Positions 54,497 to 63,291 of a stretch of DNA of 64,000 nt are shown in pieces. Under the pieces are notes generated by a model. That model was not told where the DNA came from. It did no database searches and saw only the letters and a program-made list of their open reading frames with translations. The stretch spans positions 124,001-188,000 of the forward strand of contig JAXLWB010000012.1 of the NCBI GenBank assembly GCA_046328715.1. Direction: 5' to 3'. The DNA comes from JAXLWB01 sp046328715. Its GTDB lineage: Bacteria; Chloroflexota; Anaerolineae; Caldilineales; Caldilineaceae. Each line of letters begins with the position of its first letter. The first letter of the stretch is position 1. Both the position numbers and the translations under genes were made by a program.

Positions 54497-55999
54497 ATGA
54501 AACAGTTGCCCGAGCCACGCATTATCGTACTCGAACCCAATGCACTGGTACGATACAGCCAACCCAGAATTCGCCGCAGGCGCAAGCTACTTTCGCGCCC
54601 TCTGCTTAGTTCTGTGTTGGCATGCGCGATTGCGATATCGGCCTGTGCAGTGACCTATAAACCTGCTGAGATTACAGCTCAATATACTACACCTTCGAGT
54701 GTAAGTACCGTCTTCTTGCCAACGGCGACACCAACTATCCCCGAAAACCATTCAAGCGTCGAAACAACGCCAACAGAAATCGCAACCCTTGCAGCACCTG
54801 TGGAGAGTAAAGCGTTGCCCACTGCGCAACCGCAACCATCCGCAGCCGAGATGCATGCTTCAATGCTACGTGCCACGCTCAACGCCCTCTTCGGTGAACA
54901 TGTGGCGCTGCTATCAAGTGCCACTGACGCGACCCTGCGTGGGCGCAATGTAGAAGTTGCAGCCGCCACACAAGCGTTGGATGTTAACTCGGTAGCAATT
55001 GCCGAGATGATCGGTTTGGTCTATGGAAAAGAAGCCGGAGTGAACTTTCTACCCTTGTGGCGCAAACAAGTCGATTCCCTTCTCGACTATACGAATCCTA
55101 GTGGCCGGGATAATGAAAAGGGACGTCAACAAGCACTGGATCAGCTAGCCACCTCCGGCGAAGAAATCAATGCCTTTCTCGCAGCGGCCAATCTCAACCT
55201 GCCCGGCACCACCATTGCCGAATTGTTGCGTCAATATGTTACAACGCTCACGGCAGTCATTGATGCCCAAGCGGCCAAAACGGCGCAAGCCTCAGGCAAT
55301 CAGATGAATGCCTATCCAGCATTGCGTACAGCTTTTGCACACATGGATATACAAGCGGAAACAGTAGCAGTGGCAATTGCAGATCAGTTCCCGGCCCGAT
55401 TTCCAGGTCGTGCTGATACACCCGCTGCCAGCCTCCATTCGACCTTAGTACAACTCTTCGCTGAACATGCACTGCTGCTGATCAAAACCGTCGACGCAGC
55501 TATCCATGCGCGCACGATTGAGTACGAAGCCGCCTTTGCTGCGCTGGATGCCAACAGCATAGCGCTGTCCAGCGCGGTCCGCTCCTTGTACGGTTACGAT
55601 GCGGGAAGTACCTTTCAGCGACTGTGGCGCACTCATATTGGGCTCTTTATCGATTATACCCTGGCACTAATCGACCGAAATCAGGCGACCAAAGCACAGA
55701 CTCTTGACAAACTGGCGCAGTCGACACAGGAGATTGCCGCCTTTCTCCATGCGGCCAATCCAGAGCTATCAACGGACTTTGTTGCCGGGTTGCTGAGCGA
55801 ACATGTCCAGAGCACCCGGTCCGCCATCGATGCAAGTGCTGCCAATGAACTGAAAACTTATTACGCCGCTCTACACGCTGCCTATAGCCAGATGAGCATG
55901 CTCGCTAACAGTTTAAGTGCCACCTTGCTGGACGATTTTCCCAGCAAGTTTGGTGACTACGAAGCAAGCCGAACAAATCAAGTCACCGCAGATGAGTGA
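54497..55999 (+). CDS. Lipoprotein with two tandem helical domains
   Basis: 500 residues from the ATG at 54497 (CAGGAG upstream). An arginine-rich N-terminus, a membrane segment and a lipobox-like ISAC, then a Thr/Pro-rich linker. Two related helical domains of about 170 residues follow (LNALFGEHVALLSSATDA.. and LVQLFAEHALLLIKTVDA..). Each contains LDxNS, YGxxAGxxFxxLW and EIxxFLxAAN blocks. The text resembles a small family of Bacillus exported proteins of unknown role. It lies between two Tat ferritin-like genes and is probably in the same operon. Confidence 0.75.
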   Translation: MKQLPEPRIIVLEPNALVRYSQPRIRRRRKLLSRPLLSSVLACAIAISACAVTYKPAEITAQYTTPSSVSTVFLPTATPTIPENHSSVETTPTEIATLAAPVESKALPTAQPQPSAAEMHASMLRATLNALFGEHVALLSSATDATLRGRNVEVAAATQALDVNSVAIAEMIGLVYGKEAGVNFLPLWRKQVDSLLDYTNPSGRDNEKGRQQALDQLATSGEEINAFLAAANLNLPGTTIAELLRQYVTTLTAVIDAQAAKTAQASGNQMNAYPALRTAFAHMDIQAETVAVAIADQFPARFPGRADTPAASLHSTLVQLFAEHALLLIKTVDAAIHARTIEYEAAFAALDANSIALSSAVRSLYGYDAGSTFQRLWRTHIGLFIDYTLALIDRNQATKAQTLDKLAQSTQEIAAFLHAANPELSTDFVAGLLSEHVQSTRSAIDASAANELKTYYAALHAAYSQMSMLANSLSATLLDDFPSKFGDYEASRTNQVTADE

Positions 56000-56051
56000 A
56001 CTTTCGTTATTCGCTATCATAAACGCCCGTTGACGGGCAAGGAGAGTTACT

Positions 56052-56726
56052 ATGCACAAGAAACTGAACCCAACCAGTCTAAACCGTCGCAATTTTCTCA
56101 AGAGTAGCGCAATCGCACTGGTTGCGACCTCTCTCCTGGGTACACACCTGCTGTCAACACCCGCCTTGGCACAAACAGCTATGAGCGACCTGGACATCCT
56201 CAATTATGCGTTGACATTGGAGCACCTAGAGTCCAGAGCCTATAAGGATGTCAACAGCCTCGGTCTACTCAGCGGCAGAGCCAAGGATTATTTCATCGCA
56301 ATTGGCAATCATGAAGCAGCACACGTTGTGGCGCTGACAGGCGCAATCACCAAGCTTGGCGGCACGCCGGTCCGTGCGCAGGAAAAGTACAACTTCCCCA
56401 CCTTTAAGACACAGGCCGAGGTCTTGACCTATTTTCAGATGTTGGAAGAATTGGGAGCAGCCGCTTACCTTGGTCAAGCTGGCAACATCAAGGATAAGGA
56501 TCTGCTGACCGCTGCCGTCGGTATCCACAACGTGGAAGGCCAACATGCGGCAGTCTTGGCCGATCTGACGGGTCAGGCACCGTCACCGATCTTTGCCCAA
56601 GCCAAGACGATGGAGGAGGTGTTGGCCGTCGTCACGCCACTGTTAAGCAGCGCACCGACTGCCATGCCACGCACTGGGCGTGGCGAGAACAAACATGCGC
56701 CAAGTTTGCGCAGTGCAGGATGGTAG
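56052..56726 (+). CDS. Tat-exported ferritin-like protein (2)
   Basis: 224 residues; paralogue of 53833-54444. Tat signal NRRNFLKSSAIALVATSLLG ending ALAQ, then the ferritin-like helices: ALTLEHLESRAYKDVN, IGNHEAAHVVAL, FQMLEELGAAAYLGQA, HNVEGQHAAVLADL. All Glu and His expected for the metal site are kept. A short basic tail follows. AAGGAGAG precedes the ATG. Confidence 0.88.
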   Translation: MHKKLNPTSLNRRNFLKSSAIALVATSLLGTHLLSTPALAQTAMSDLDILNYALTLEHLESRAYKDVNSLGLLSGRAKDYFIAIGNHEAAHVVALTGAITKLGGTPVRAQEKYNFPTFKTQAEVLTYFQMLEELGAAAYLGQAGNIKDKDLLTAAVGIHNVEGQHAAVLADLTGQAPSPIFAQAKTMEEVLAVVTPLLSSAPTAMPRTGRGENKHAPSLRSAGW

Positions 56727-56909
56727 GATGCAATAGCTCGGCACTTAACCAGATAGAACCATGTATTGCTCCCTTACCAAAAGTGTGAAACCCTAAAACG
56801 TCCCCGGCATGGCGCAGAAAGTTGTAGATACTATGGAAATCGTTTGCGCCGTACCAGGACGTTTACCACACACTTTACCTAGAAGAGCGATTTGTCTTGA
56901 CACCATGTT

Positions 56910-57689
56910 ATGTTTCGCTTCATCTCATTAGGCTTCGGCATTCTTTGCCTCCTCTGTGCTGGAACTCTTCTGTTTTACACACCAGCTCCGTCCAGGAAGA
57001 GTATTGAATTACCGGCACCTGCCACAGCGCAGAGCATGTCACCCGTCATGGTCACGCCGCAGCGCACTGCTATGCCAACATCGACAACCGAACCCACTAC
57101 AACGCCAGCCGCCAGCGGCGAGATCGAAGCCACGGTAGAGGCATATCTGGCTCAGAGCAAATCAGTCAGTGCTGCACAACCACCTATTACAACACAAGCC
57201 GTCAGCACAGCGGCCCCGATTCGTTTGACGATTCCAAGCCTAAAATTGGATGCGTTGATTGAACAAGTCGGGCAGCGTAGCGACGGAGCGATGGACACAC
57301 CGAGTCTTGTAGAGGATGTTGGATGGTATAGGCTGGGTGTAGCACCTGGCGAGGTAGGTAGGGCAGTGATTGCAGGCCATTTGGATTTGGTCGATGGTTC
57401 GCCTGCCGTTTTTTGGGATATAGGAAAGCTAGAGGCAGGTGACGAGGTAATTGTCTATGCCGAGGACGGGACAGAGTATCACTTTCGGGTGATGCGCAAG
57501 CAGCGCTACGCCTACGAAGACGCACCACTTGAAGAGATCTTTGGCTTCTCATTGCGGAGCGAACTCAACTTGATTACCTGTGCCGGAACCTGGGATCGCA
57601 AAGAGAGCAACTACGCGAGTCGCTTGGTGGTCTATACCCGGCTATTCAAAACTGTCTCGCCGACCGCTCGTCTCAAGCCCATCCAGTAA
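56910..57689 (+). CDS. Sortase family transpeptidase
   Basis: 259 residues: an N-terminal membrane anchor (about 5-24), a Pro/Thr-rich stem, then a sortase domain with His157 (VIAGHLDL), Cys224 (LITCAG) and Arg238 (YASRLVVY), the full catalytic triad. It looks like class D/E/F sortases. No obvious LPxTG substrate is encoded in the window; the Thr/Pro-rich lipoprotein next to it has no such motif. Alternative ATG 5 bases upstream is out of frame. Confidence 0.9.
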   Translation: MFRFISLGFGILCLLCAGTLLFYTPAPSRKSIELPAPATAQSMSPVMVTPQRTAMPTSTTEPTTTPAASGEIEATVEAYLAQSKSVSAAQPPITTQAVSTAAPIRLTIPSLKLDALIEQVGQRSDGAMDTPSLVEDVGWYRLGVAPGEVGRAVIAGHLDLVDGSPAVFWDIGKLEAGDEVIVYAEDGTEYHFRVMRKQRYAYEDAPLEEIFGFSLRSELNLITCAGTWDRKESNYASRLVVYTRLFKTVSPTARLKPIQ

Positions 57690-57738
57690 TTTGTAGCAAG
57701 CTAAGCATAAGAGCATTTCGTTCCCCGAAGTACCAAGA

Positions 57739-58341
57739 TTATTCCAGCTTCTGTGAAAGGGCAACCAGATCCAGTTCAGTCGAAGGTGTCAAATCGGCCT
57801 TTAGCACACGCTGCATCAGTTGCAGGGCTTGCTCATTGTGGTCTATATCTTCAGAGGCTACACAATCAGCAGGTACAATGACCTCGAACTCGCGCATATA
57901 GGCATCATTGGCTGTGAACAGCACACAGATGTCGCCGGCAAGGCCGGTAAGGATCAGCCGCTTTGCACCGACATAGCGCAGCAGCAGATCGAGGTTGGTC
58001 AGATAAAAGGCAGAATGGCGTGGTTTGAGAACAAAATAATCATCCGGGTCGGGCCGCAGGAGTTTGACAATTGGCTGACCACGAACATCTTGTTCCAGCA
58101 TATCTTTGACCAATTTTTCGCGGTCTGAGCGCCAGCGACCAAAGTTATCGTTGGCATAGATCACCGGAATTCCAGCTTGTTTGGCTTGCGCTTTTAAGCT
58201 GGCAATTCTCTTGGCCATCGGAAGCGCATAAGGAAGCAGCGCTTCACCGCCCTCAAATTCCAAATCGTTGATCACGTCAATCAGAATCAGGGCAACACTG
58301 GCTTGCTCTTCGATATGGTTTAGTGGATCGCGCGTTGGCAT
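57739..58341 (-). CDS. Isochorismatase-family cysteine hydrolase
   Basis: 200 residues. The catalytic triad Asp22 (LILIDVINDLEF), Lys106 (FVLKPRHSAF) and Cys139 (AGDICVLFTANDA) is complete. The substrate is an amide or vinyl ether of unknown kind. It starts 4 bases past the stop of the gene upstream and is probably coupled to it. Confidence 0.9.
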   Translation of the reverse strand: MPTRDPLNHIEEQASVALILIDVINDLEFEGGEALLPYALPMAKRIASLKAQAKQAGIPVIYANDNFGRWRSDREKLVKDMLEQDVRGQPIVKLLRPDPDDYFVLKPRHSAFYLTNLDLLLRYVGAKRLILTGLAGDICVLFTANDAYMREFEVIVPADCVASEDIDHNEQALQLMQRVLKADLTPSTELDLVALSQKLE

Positions 58342-58345
58342 AGGA

Positions 58346-58957
58346 TTACATCAGGGTTTGTTGCGAAGTTGCCAGTGAAAGATTGCCTTTGCCGAGAAGG
58401 TGACTCGGAAGCCATGCCTTCTGAGTATTGAGGGTTGCCTGTCCAGCCACAGCAGCATCCGCCTCCACGGCTTCAACACTCAGCTCCTGCGTAACCAATT
58501 GCGGAATGATCTTGATAATTTGGTTGAGCAAGGGGGTAAGCGCCTTCAAGTGATGCAAGGCAAGCACTGCACTGTCGGCATCATGCAGCGCCATACCTTG
58601 GGTATGAAGCATGGTGTACTCAACCGTCATCGAGCTCAATGCCACATAATCATCGTGCAGCATGCGCGAGAGCGGTGAGCAGGGCGAATCGCAAAAGCGC
58701 TTGGCATAGGGAGTTGAACGGCTTGCCCTGGTCGCAATAAAGGGACGCTCGACGGCAAAGGTTTCGAGGTGCGCCTCAAGTTCAAGACAATTCACTTTGG
58801 CAAGTTGCTTGATGCGAGAAAAGAGTTCTGCCACGTCATTGCCTTGTCTTGCACTGATCTTTTCCACTTGCCATTTGCTGGCTTCGTAGAGGTGGCGATT
58901 AGAGGCCAGGAGTTCGGCCAGGGATTGGTAAAGAATGAGTTCACGTGTGGGAGGCAT
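58346..58957 (-). CDS. Hypothetical helical protein, possibly ferritin-like
   Basis: 203 residues with AAGGAAG before the ATG. Predicted almost all helical: LILYQSLAELLASNRHLYEASKW, ELFSRIKQLAKVNCLELEAHLETF, DYVALSSMTVEYTMLHTQGMALHD, LKALTPLLNQIIKIIPQLVTQEL. The His/Glu placement would suit a four-helix fold, but no clear metal motif is present. I do not recognise it. Paired with the isochorismatase-like gene. Confidence 0.55.
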   Translation of the reverse strand: MPPTRELILYQSLAELLASNRHLYEASKWQVEKISARQGNDVAELFSRIKQLAKVNCLELEAHLETFAVERPFIATRASRSTPYAKRFCDSPCSPLSRMLHDDYVALSSMTVEYTMLHTQGMALHDADSAVLALHHLKALTPLLNQIIKIIPQLVTQELSVEAVEADAAVAGQATLNTQKAWLPSHLLGKGNLSLATSQQTLM

Positions 58958-59014
58958 AGACTTCCTTTTTATGGCATATACTCATATGGAAACGATTCAG
59001 CCTGATCCCTCCTG

Positions 59015-59057
59015 TTACTGAGTCGCACATTCGGAGAAAAATGTGCGACTCAAGTAA
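59015..59057. repeat. Inverted repeat (16-17 bp) with 10-base loop
   Basis: 59015-59030 pairs with 59041-59057 with a single bulged base. It lies between two minus-strand genes. Confidence 0.7.
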
Positions 59058-59080
59058 GGTTATTATTTGGGAGGCTGGTA

Positions 59081-59124
59081 AGAAGCAGGAGACAAGACCT
59101 TTTACGCTCTTGTCTCCTGCTTCT
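59081..59124. repeat. 17-bp perfect inverted repeat downstream of the DUF892 gene
   Basis: agaagcaggagacaaga (59081-59097) and its exact complement (59108-59124), loop 10 bases. It stands 44 bases past the DUF892 stop and may end that transcript. Confidence 0.8.
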
Positions 59125-59167
59125 CGCATCTTGCAATTGTTTTAGGCACCCAGCAAGAGGTAATCAA

Positions 59168-59794
59168 TTAGGCGCGTGTCGTCTCTTTTTGGCTGGAGCT
59201 AGCTTTCCGCTTGGCGGTACTGCCATTGCTTTGGCCGTTGTTCTTCTTAGACGAACTGCCGTTGCCATTGTCGTCCATCGCCTTGGCGTTGATGCCATTC
59301 TTGAAAAGGCCGCCTTCGGCCAGGCTGGTGAGCTTCTTGTCGGTCTCACCTTCCTCGTCCAGGGTGACTTGCAAGAGTTCCCTGGCGTCACTTTCGCCTA
59401 GATGTTGAGCGAAGGTGCGTACTGTGCCGTAACCAGCGATCTCATAGTGTTCAACTCGTTGGGCGGCTGCGATCAAGGCTGCATCCTTTACATCGGAATC
59501 GCCCTTCATCTTGATCACTTCGTCACCCTCTTTGATCAACCCTTTCATTGCCTCACAAGGCTTACCCTTCAGGCTGACGCCCATGTTGGAAAGAATGGTT
59601 TCCAGCCGTTCAGCATGGGTTTGGGTTTGATTGAGATGTTGCGTAAAGCCCTTCTTGAGGTCCGGCGCTGTAGCAGCATCGGCCATCTTCGGCAGCGCTT
59701 TGATAAGCTGATTCTCAGCATCGTAAAGGTCCTGCAATTGCTCGACATAAAGATCATTCAGATCCTTCATTTCTGTATTTGTTGACTTAGCCAT
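59168..59794 (-). CDS. DUF892 (YciE/YciF) ferritin-like protein
   Basis: 208 residues. The DUF892 ferritin-like domain (1-160): DLNDLYVEQLQDLYDAENQLIKALPKMA, FTQHLNQTQTHAERLETI, AAQRVEHYEIAGYGTVRTFA, TLDEEGETDKKL give the four Glu/His helices. A low-complexity basic tail of about 45 residues follows. The family is linked to stress in other bacteria. ATG with AAGGAG. Confidence 0.93.
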   Translation of the reverse strand: MAKSTNTEMKDLNDLYVEQLQDLYDAENQLIKALPKMADAATAPDLKKGFTQHLNQTQTHAERLETILSNMGVSLKGKPCEAMKGLIKEGDEVIKMKGDSDVKDAALIAAAQRVEHYEIAGYGTVRTFAQHLGESDARELLQVTLDEEGETDKKLTSLAEGGLFKNGINAKAMDDNGNGSSSKKNNGQSNGSTAKRKASSSQKETTRA

Positions 59795-59842
59795 TTTGTT
59801 TCTCCTTGAAACAAATCATATTACATTTGGGGTAGGGCGAAC

Positions 59843-60667
59843 TCAGTATTTTTGAACAAAGCTCAAAAGATCGTTCGCCAACTGTTCTTTATGGGTAGCG
59901 AATAATCCATGGGGGGCACCGGAATATTCGATTAACGTTGATGAAGATATTCCCATTGCCGCGGCTCGCCCGCTTGCATCGATCGGTACTGTTTTGTCTT
60001 CTGTACCGTGAATAATCAAGGTGGGAACCTGGAACGCTGCAAGTTCCGAGCGAAAATCCGTAGTCGAGAAGGACTTGGCACATTCCAGTGTCGCCTTCAA
60101 ACTTGCCTGGAGCGCTACCGAGCGTGACCACTGTAAGTACTCTTCACTGACTGGCTGCGTTAGAATCCCTACTCCGTAGAAATCCTTGAAGAAGCCGGTA
60201 AAGAACTCAGTACGATCATCCTTCATGCTCCCGGTCATCTGATGGAAAACCGCCTGGTCGACACCCTCGGAGTTATCCTTGGTTTTCAAGAGATAAGGCA
60301 CAATGGAGGAGATAAGCGCCGCCTGCACTACATGTTTTCCGTTGTGGCGAGACATATAGCGGGCCACCTCGCCTCCACCCATTGAGAAGCCAACCAATGT
60401 GGAATCCAATGCGTCGGTTTCTTTGATTACATCCGAGAGGTCGTCGGCCAATGTGTCGTAGTCGTAGCCGCCCCAGGGTTGGTCGGAACGGCCAAAGCCA
60501 CGCCGATCATAGGCAATCACCCGAAAGCCAGCCTCGGCAAGAGCCACGCCTTGATCATCCCAACTGTCAGCCGAAAGAGGCCAACCATGAATGAGGATAA
60601 TCGGCCGTCCGCGACCCCAATCTTTGACATAAAGCTTGGTGTTATCCCTGGTGGTAATAGTTGACAT
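59843..60667 (-). CDS. Alpha/beta hydrolase (chloroperoxidase-like)
   Basis: 274 residues. The oxyanion HGWP (27-30), nucleophile Ser95 in GFSMGGGE, acid in GTEDKTVP and His in GAPHGLF complete the triad. It resembles non-heme chloroperoxidase/esterase enzymes; the substrate is unknown. AGGATGA precedes the ATG. Confidence 0.92.
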   Translation of the reverse strand: MSTITTRDNTKLYVKDWGRGRPIILIHGWPLSADSWDDQGVALAEAGFRVIAYDRRGFGRSDQPWGGYDYDTLADDLSDVIKETDALDSTLVGFSMGGGEVARYMSRHNGKHVVQAALISSIVPYLLKTKDNSEGVDQAVFHQMTGSMKDDRTEFFTGFFKDFYGVGILTQPVSEEYLQWSRSVALQASLKATLECAKSFSTTDFRSELAAFQVPTLIIHGTEDKTVPIDASGRAAAMGISSSTLIEYSGAPHGLFATHKEQLANDLLSFVQKY

Positions 60668-60799
60668 GGCTCATCCTGGTGGTTGATTGTTTGGTGCAGC
60701 AAGCCCAAGCACCTCTAAAGTGAACATTTATGATTCTACTATGGTGATAGGGTGCTTAGCTGGCGGTAGACGTTTTGCCAATCGAGTTGACAAATGAGG

Positions 60800-61213
60800 C
60801 TAGAGCGAGGTGCCTAGTTGGTCGTAGGCAACGTTGAGATGAACTTCCTCTTCATCGACCGAGGCAATCTGCTCCGCCATCGCAAAACGGTCGCTGGCAA
60901 ACAAACCACTGCTATCGATGCGAATATACCCTTCCTGACGCAGACGTTCTACCATTTCGCCTGGAATCTCTTCGTCGTTAAAAGCATCGGCCAACATATC
61001 GACGAACGAGTTATCATCGCCATCATCCAAGGGGATGTCGCGGGCAGGGCCTTCACCACGTTCCTGCTCTTGCTCGGTGTTGGCACCTAAGTAGACGAAG
61101 GAAACCTCACCAATGCGCTCTCCAGTCCGATCAAAGACATTCATCCCAGAGCGGACCTGATCAAGCGCACGAAAATCTTGTTCTTCAACAACGGGTGTGG
61201 ATTTGTAGTTCAT
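60800..61213 (-). CDS. PRC-barrel-like domain protein
   Basis: 137 residues. A beta-barrel text typical of PRC-type proteins opens it (VRSGMNVFDRTGERIGEVSFVYLG), then an acidic loop, and it ends EEVHLNVAYDQLGTSL. Such proteins are often found next to stress genes; the role is unknown. ATG with AAAAGGAG. Confidence 0.75.
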   Translation of the reverse strand: MNYKSTPVVEEQDFRALDQVRSGMNVFDRTGERIGEVSFVYLGANTEQEQERGEGPARDIPLDDGDDNSFVDMLADAFNDEEIPGEMVERLRQEGYIRIDSSGLFASDRFAMAEQIASVDEEEVHLNVAYDQLGTSL

Positions 61214-61592
61214 GATTCTCTCCTTTTATTGATTTTGCCTACAAATTTTCTTCAATCTTTTGGGCAGAATCATTCGCTAACGCGAAATTTGTAAAGCTAC
61301 TTCTCGGAGACTTTTGCGGTTCATCAATTACTTAGGCGATTTTGATGAAATCGCTTGCGCCATTGCAAAAGCCCTGAAACTGAGATATCTATTCTTTTGC
61401 AATGGCCTTACTGAAAAAGGGTTCTCTTACGGCATTGCTGACCCAAGTGACGCAATGTAGAATTGGCATGTCCAGCGAATTAACAGGCCTCACAGAGATG
61501 ACCGGAGAAGTTGTCAATTGAACTGTTACGTTCGTGTCAGACTCGCCCGACATACACGATCTAACTCTGCGTCACTTGGTAGAACCTGCTAC
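61214..61592. other. Intergenic region holding a hairpin repeat
   Basis: About 380 bases between two minus-strand genes. Besides the hairpin repeat at 61345-61408 nothing recognisable is seen. Confidence 0.6.
61345..61408 (+). repeat. Hairpin repeat, copy A (compare 33343-33406)
   Basis: Contains a perfect 13-bp stem (61359-61371 with 61394-61406) and a 22-base loop. The copy at 33343-33406 matches over about 60 bases. It might be an extragenic palindromic element or a small RNA. Confidence 0.7.
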
Positions 61593-61904
61593 TTAAGGGG
61601 TGACCGTATTGGTATCGGTTACACCTGTGGTATCTGTAATGCCAGTGGTATCAGTGATTGTCGCTTCACCTTCGACGGTTGGTGTGGTATCGCCTTCAAC
61701 GGTCGGTGTTTCACTTGTTTCAAGCGTTGGGGTTGTGGCGCTTTCTGCGGTTGGTGTATCTAAACCAGCCTCGGAGGTTGGTGTATCTAATCCAGTACCT
61801 ACGGTTGGCGTTGCTGCTCCACCAGTACCTGAGGTTGGCGCACAGGCAACCATCGAGACGGCCATTAAACTAAGCACTACTACCAAAATGAACAGTTTCT
61901 TCAT
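61593..61904 (-). CDS. Thr/Pro-rich lipoprotein
   Basis: 103 residues. Signal peptide ending in a lipobox (VSMVAC), then about 80 residues of low complexity in which TPT(V/S/A/L)E(G/A/S/T) returns six to seven times (GLDTPTSEAGLDTPTAES, ETPTVEGDTTPTVEGEA) and ends in TDTTGVTDTNTV. Probably a surface spacer. AAGGAG precedes the ATG. Nothing else to say of function. Confidence 0.75.
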   Translation of the reverse strand: MKKLFILVVVLSLMAVSMVACAPTSGTGGAATPTVGTGLDTPTSEAGLDTPTAESATTPTLETSETPTVEGDTTPTVEGEATITDTTGITDTTGVTDTNTVTP

Positions 61905-62159
61905 GGTTATTTTCTCCTTAGTAAATCTAGAAATTTCTCTTGTGAGAGAAAAACATTTGCTGTTTTTTGAGCTAACCGCTTCCTGAATCGCTCACAGCCG
62001 CTTTATTGAAAAATGGGTGTTCCCATTATTCACAATGTATAGGGGCCGTCTGAAAGGTTTGTGAACCGCATCCTGACAAGTTTGGTACGACAGACGACTT
62101 TACTCGTACAGAATGTCGGATGTTTTTTTTCAGACAGCCTCCTAATTTGTAGGACACGC

Positions 62160-63272
62160 CTACATCACAAGTGCTCGCTCCTTCTGAGCATCCGCCTCAC
62201 CAGATTGAGGCTGCTGGTCGAGTTTCTCGCCGGCATTGTGCAAAGATTGCTTTACCTCATCTGCCGCCTGCTTGCCAGCATCCTTCACCTTTTGCACAAC
62301 ATTGGCAGCGGTCTTCTCCAACTCGGGCTGAACCTCATCCACGACCGTCTTGGCGCGCTCTTTCACGTCTTCTACCAAGCCCTCTGCCTTTTGAACAGCC
62401 TGATCGCGCAGTTCGCCCACAACTTGGTTTTCATAGCGAGTTGCTGGCAACAACAAGCCCAATCCGGCACCCACTGCAAGTGCCACCGCGCCAAAGAGCA
62501 ACGGATTCTCTTCCAATGTGCGTTGGGCTTGCGTTGTGACATCACTGAAGGTTTCCTCTTGCCACTCGCTCACATTTTCGCCGACCCGATTCACCGTATC
62601 CTGAACCTGTCCGACCCATTGACCAGCCTGGTCAGAGACTGTCTCCTTGACTTGGCTTGCGCTCTCTCGGACCTGATTGGCCGCATCGCTGACACCCTTT
62701 TTAAGGTTCGAGGTGAGTGAACCAGACTCTTCGTTGCTGCGGTCATAGGAACCAGCTTTGTAAGAACGATCCTGGTTCTCAGCGAAGCGTCGGGCTGCGC
62801 TGCCTGGCGCTTCCATCTGCGGTGTCTCTTCGCGCCAACCAAGCCCATGTTGATACGGCTCGGTATCTCGTGATGGAAAGGCAAAGGAGCGTGAAGAAGA
62901 ACGATTACGGGTACTGTTCACAATGATCCAACCGACACCGAAACCAATCAGAGCAGTCGGAATTGGATTGCTACGTGCTGTATCCAACAAACCATTGCGT
63001 ACTTGTGGCCAGTTGATCTGTTGCACGTATTCGTTTACCGCTTGCTTGACAGTAGCCACACCATCGGTTACGGCAGATTGGATAAAGTCTTGGGCTTGCT
63101 GCTTCACGTTTTCAGGTTGGAACTGGTCCTGAATCTGATCCAATCGACTGCTCATGCGGTTGCGTGTCGCCTCGATCTCCGAGCGAATTGAATCTGCGTT
63201 ACCTTCTGTACCCCTCTGATAGGAGGTGGAGGTCTGTTCCCATTGATTGGGATTTTGAAAATTCGTTGTCAT
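62160..63272 (-). CDS. DUF3618-type membrane protein with long helical tail
   Basis: 370 residues from the ATG at 63272 (AAAGGTATC upstream). The N-terminal DUF3618 motif (DSIRSEIEATRNRMSSRLDQIQDQ) is followed by a membrane segment (IPTALIGFGVGWIIVNS). A polar, coiled-coil-rich region comes next, then a second membrane segment (LFGAVALAVGAGLGLLL) and a Lys/Glu/Ala-rich helical tail (VKERAKTVVDEVQPELEKTAANVVQKVKDAGKQAADEVKQ) reminiscent of LEA proteins. The neighbouring gene encodes a similar layout; the two stop/start within 20 bases. Confidence 0.8.
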   Translation of the reverse strand: MTTNFQNPNQWEQTSTSYQRGTEGNADSIRSEIEATRNRMSSRLDQIQDQFQPENVKQQAQDFIQSAVTDGVATVKQAVNEYVQQINWPQVRNGLLDTARSNPIPTALIGFGVGWIIVNSTRNRSSSRSFAFPSRDTEPYQHGLGWREETPQMEAPGSAARRFAENQDRSYKAGSYDRSNEESGSLTSNLKKGVSDAANQVRESASQVKETVSDQAGQWVGQVQDTVNRVGENVSEWQEETFSDVTTQAQRTLEENPLLFGAVALAVGAGLGLLLPATRYENQVVGELRDQAVQKAEGLVEDVKERAKTVVDEVQPELEKTAANVVQKVKDAGKQAADEVKQSLHNAGEKLDQQPQSGEADAQKERALVM

Positions 63273-63291
63273 AGTCAAGATACCTTTGTAT

